Below, one piece after another: positions 61,397 through 64,000 of a DNA stretch of 64,000 nucleotides (position 1 is the stretch's first letter; each line of letters opens with the position of its first letter). The DNA comes from Oligella sp050920755 (GTDB taxonomy: Bacteria > Pseudomonadota > Gammaproteobacteria > Burkholderiales > Burkholderiaceae_B). The stretch spans positions 1,364,001-1,428,000 of the forward strand of contig NZ_CP158480.1 of NCBI RefSeq assembly GCF_050920755.1. Reading direction: 5' to 3'. The notes beneath the pieces were generated by a model. It saw nothing but the letters and a program-made list of their open reading frames with translations, ran no database searches and had not been told where the DNA came from. Made by a program: the position numbers and the translations under genes.

Positions 61397-62695
61397 TTAA
61401 TTCGATGATTGCAGATGCGCCAGCACATCTGCGACCGTTAAAAATGAACCGAAGACCACAATGCGATCTTCCGCTGTACTGCGCGCCTTGGCCGCCTCAT
61501 AGGCCTCATGCGGACTGTCAAAGACCCGAACTTCCGGTAAACCGTCTTTGTCTTTGCTTATTAAACTGTTTATTTTATCAGCTAATGCCTGTCCTGAGAC
61601 ACCCCGACTACCGGATAAAGTTGCACAATACCAATAATCCACCGTTTTTGCCAAGCATTTGATTACTTGCGTCGAGTCCTTATCGTCCAGCATACCGAAT
61701 ACCGCCGTGGTATAGGGGAAATAGGACATGGCGTGGAGATTATGCTGAAGCACGGCCGCGGCATGCGGATTATGTGCTACATCCAGTACCGTCGTCGGTT
61801 GTCCCGGTAGAATTTGAAAGCGTCCGGGCAATTCTACCCTTAATAAACCCTCACGAATGGACTGATTCGGCACCGGCACAGCCATTTTCAATGACTCTAC
61901 AGCTGCCAGTGCTGCGGCTGCATTAATTAATTGATTAGCCCCTCTCAATGCGGGATAAGCTAAGGCGTGACGACGCTGATTTTTACCGATAAAGGTCCAT
62001 TGTATTTGACCACCGGAGTAATTAAAATCACGACCGAATAACTGCAAATCCGCACCGATTTCCTGAGCATAATCAATTAACGTTTGTGGTGGCTCTGGAT
62101 CCGCACAAATTGCCGGTTTGTCCCGGCGGTAAATATGCGCTTTTTCCCAAGCGATTTGCTCACGGGTATCACCCAAATAACTGACATGATCAATTGCAAT
62201 CGAGGTGATAATGGAACAATCCGCATCGATAATATTTACCGCATCTAGACGACCGCCTAAACCCACCTCAAAAATCGCCACTTGTGTATCCGTGGCTTTA
62301 AATAACAAAATAGCCGCTAAGGTGGTATATTCAAAATAACTCAGACTAATCTCGCCTCGCGCTTCCTCAATAACGGCTAATTGCTCAACGATCTGCCGAT
62401 CACTTGCTTCGGCACCATTTAAACGGATGCGTTCATTAAAGCGGATTAAATGTGGTGATGTATATAAGCCCACGCGATAGCCGGCGGCTAAATAGATCGA
62501 CTCCAACATCGCACAGGTTGAACCCTTGCCATTGGTGCCGCCGACGATAATTTTAATACCATCCCAATCAATAGACAGACGCGCTGCGACCTGCTTAATC
62601 CGCCCAAGACCTAAATCAATTTCCTGATTGTGGAGACGCTCTAAATAACTCAGCCAATCGCTAAGACTGCTTTGGGATGTGGGGATGCTGTTCAT
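61397..62695 (-). CDS. folC: Bifunctional folylpolyglutamate/dihydrofolate synthase
   Basis: FolC adds glutamate to dihydropteroate and to tetrahydrofolate. The 432-residue Mur-ligase-family protein has the P-loop VGGTNGKGST (51-60), LYTSPHLIRFNERIRLNG, FEVGLGGRLDAVN, SITSIAIDHVSYLGDTREQI and VLDVAHNPHAA. It starts the folC-SPOR-cvpA-purF unit and is preceded by the terminator of lpd. Confidence 0.96.
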   Translation of the reverse strand: MNSIPTSQSSLSDWLSYLERLHNQEIDLGLGRIKQVAARLSIDWDGIKIIVGGTNGKGSTCAMLESIYLAAGYRVGLYTSPHLIRFNERIRLNGAEASDRQIVEQLAVIEEARGEISLSYFEYTTLAAILLFKATDTQVAIFEVGLGGRLDAVNIIDADCSIITSIAIDHVSYLGDTREQIAWEKAHIYRRDKPAICADPEPPQTLIDYAQEIGADLQLFGRDFNYSGGQIQWTFIGKNQRRHALAYPALRGANQLINAAAALAAVESLKMAVPVPNQSIREGLLRVELPGRFQILPGQPTTVLDVAHNPHAAAVLQHNLHAMSYFPYTTAVFGMLDDKDSTQVIKCLAKTVDYWYCATLSGSRGVSGQALADKINSLISKDKDGLPEVRVFDSPHEAYEAAKARSTAEDRIVVFGSFLTVADVLAHLQSSN

Positions 62696-62708
62696 TAAAT
62701 ACTGCTAC

Positions 62709-62766
62709 TAAAAAAATAAAAAAAGCGTAAGAGGCTTTTAATGTTTAATTAAAGCTTCTTACGCTT
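62709..62766 (-). terminator. Rho-independent terminator after the dihydrolipoamide dehydrogenase gene
   Basis: AAGCGTAAGA (62723-62732) pairs with TCTTACGCTT (62757-62766), extended by GCTTT/AAAGC with one bulge. On the minus strand a long T-rich run follows. It separates lpd from folC. Confidence 0.88.
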
Positions 62767-62784
62767 AGCCTAAACAGGACTATT

Positions 62785-64000
62785 TTAACGCTTTACCGGC
62801 GGTAAGTCAGTACAAACGCCATGAGCTGCTTCCGCCGCCATACCGACCGATTCACCGAGGGTAGGATGCGGGTGAATGGTGGCCCCGATATCATCAATAT
62901 CGGCACCCATTTCAATCGCCAAACACACTTCGGAGATTAAGTCACCGGCATGGTCACCGACAATCGCACCACCGAGAATACGCTTGGTTTCAGCATCGAA
63001 TAAAAGCTTTGTAAAGCCGTCTTCGGTGCCGTTAGCAATGGCACGACCGGAGGCGGACCACGGGAATAAGCCCTTTTCAACCTTAACGCCTTGTGCCTTA
63101 GCCTGCTCTTCAGTCAAACCGACCCAAGCAATTTCAGGATGCGTATAAGCTACAGAAGGGATCACGCGTGCATCAAACACGGTTTTCTTGCCGGCGATCA
63201 CCTCAGCCGCCACATGAGCCTCATGCACCGCCTTATGCGCTAGCATTGGTTGACCCACAATATCACCGATAGCAAAAATATGCGGAACATTGGTACGCAT
63301 TTGTGCATCCACTGCAATAAAGCCGCGCTCATCAACCTGTACACCGGCCTTATCGGCGCCGATTTTGGCACCGTTAGGACGACGACCGACCGCCTGTAGC
63401 ACAAGGTCATAACGCTGTGGCTCAGTCGGTGCTTTATCACCTTCAAAGCTCACATAAATACCGTCTTCCTTGGCTTCCGCACTGACTGTCTTAGTTTGCA
63501 GCATTAAATTATCGAAGCGATGCTGATTACGCTTTTGCCAAACGCGGCTTAGATCCTTATCGGCACCGGCAAATAAACCGTCCATCATCTCAACCACATC
63601 GATACGCGCACCGAGGGCTGAATACACCGTGGCCATTTCCAGACCGATAATACCACCGCCAATCACCAACATTTTTTGAGGTTTTTGACGTAATTGCAAG
63701 GCACCGGTAGAATCCACCACGCGTTCATCTTCCGGTAAGAAAGGCAATTTAACCGATTCACTACCGGCCGCAATAATAGCATGATGGAAAGCCACTTCTT
63801 GAGAAGATCCGTCATCCTTTTGTACCACAAAATGATGATCATCCTTGAAGCTTGCATGACCGACTATCACGTCCACCTTGCGTGCTTTTGCCATAAAGGC
63901 AAGACCGCCGGTGAGCTTTTTAATCACCTGATCTTTAGCATCGCGCAGCTTATCGATATCCACTTCCGGTTCAGCAAAGCTGATACCTGCTGTGGATAAG
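62785..64000 (-). CDS. lpdA: Dihydrolipoamide dehydrogenase, C-terminal part (5' end outside window)
   Basis: This flavoprotein reoxidises dihydrolipoamide of 2-oxoacid dehydrogenase complexes with NAD+. About 405 residues are present and the frame is open to the window edge; a GTG at 63963 is an internal codon, since the upstream residues LSTAGISFAEPEVD are typical of the family. The FAD motif and redox CxxxxC lie outside. Visible are the NAD-binding GGGIIGLEMATVYSALGA, the second FAD motif HIFAIGDIVGQPMLAHKAVH, and the dimer-interface His-Glu pair in HPHPTLGESVGMAAEAAHG. The remaining complex genes would be expected to the right of the window. Confidence 0.95.
   Translation of the reverse strand, partial: LSTAGISFAEPEVDIDKLRDAKDQVIKKLTGGLAFMAKARKVDVIVGHASFKDDHHFVVQKDDGSSQEVAFHHAIIAAGSESVKLPFLPEDERVVDSTGALQLRQKPQKMLVIGGGIIGLEMATVYSALGARIDVVEMMDGLFAGADKDLSRVWQKRNQHRFDNLMLQTKTVSAEAKEDGIYVSFEGDKAPTEPQRYDLVLQAVGRRPNGAKIGADKAGVQVDERGFIAVDAQMRTNVPHIFAIGDIVGQPMLAHKAVHEAHVAAEVIAGKKTVFDARVIPSVAYTHPEIAWVGLTEEQAKAQGVKVEKGLFPWSASGRAIANGTEDGFTKLLFDAETKRILGGAIVGDHAGDLISEVCLAIEMGADIDDIGATIHPHPTLGESVGMAAEAAHGVCTDLPPVKR

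Noticed and set aside
1..64000. tRNA, rRNA, CRISPR arrays, insertion sequences, prophage genes and integration sites
   Set aside because: Intergenic gaps are short (none above 300 bases) and none shows a cloverleaf, spaced repeats, transposase or integrase-like coding sequence.

Overview
The window is an ordinary chromosomal stretch of a Gram-negative bacterium. No insertion sequence, phage gene, CRISPR array, rRNA or tRNA is visible. Gene order and content point to Betaproteobacteria, order Burkholderiales, most likely an Alcaligenaceae-type organism with moderate to low GC content (judged by eye). The clues are a Bug-family periplasmic receptor, aroC-ridA-recG-oxyR, mltG-tmk-holB-tatD divergent from ygfZ, ppsA divergent from ppsR, the rpsB-tsf-pyrH-frr-uppS-cdsA-dxr-rseP-bamA-skp-lpxD-fabZ-lpxA-lpxB-rnhB string, and folC-SPOR-cvpA-purF. 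The genus is an inference I cannot settle from the sequence alone.

Layout. 1-4.5 kb (+): the 3' part of aroC, then ridA, recG and oxyR. 4.6-12.0 kb (-): a complete Mrp multisubunit Na+/H+ antiporter operon (fused mrpAB, then C, D, E, F, G) headed by an unusual single protein that joins an ECF-like sigma factor to an RskA-like transmembrane anti-sigma factor. 12-15.6 kb: an SDR dehydrogenase (+), a Bug receptor preceded by two related small exported cysteine proteins (-), and an M23 peptidase (+). 15.8-23.9 kb: a molybdenum-cofactor cluster (moaD, moaE, mobA, moeA, moaC, mog, moaA) interleaved with fdhD and the beta and gamma subunits of a membrane formate dehydrogenase, but with no catalytic alpha subunit, plus a YfcG-like glutathione transferase. 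24-33.8 kb: exported ankyrin protein, tatD, holB, tmk, mltG, ygfZ, an HIBYL-CoA-hydrolase-like enzyme, rnfH, ratA, smpB, an SPFH/NfeD pair and an FKBP isomerase. 33.9-37.3 kb: PEP synthase and its kinase/phosphorylase, divergent, with a terminator-like hairpin in the ppsA leader. 37.3-53.4 kb (-): an RNA methyltransferase, then the long envelope and translation string (lipid A, outer-membrane assembly, isoprenoids, phospholipid, S2, EF-Ts). 53.7-58.3 kb (+): map, glnD, a MarC-family protein, dsbB. 58.4-64 kb (-): purF, cvpA, a SPOR protein, folC and the C-terminal part of a dihydrolipoamide dehydrogenase.

The genes are densely packed; no gap without a gene exceeds 300 bases. Several clear rho-independent terminators divide transcription units: mog/moaA, smpB/SPFH, after ygfZ, after ppsA, after tsf, between rpsB and tsf, dsbB/purF, and after lpd. 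The points most worth a second look are the sigma/anti-sigma fusion heading the Mrp operon, the attenuator-like ppsA leader, the orphan formate dehydrogenase beta-gamma pair inside the molybdopterin cluster, the tandem small exported cysteine proteins, and 10-bp-phased CGATA repeats near the glutathione transferase gene.
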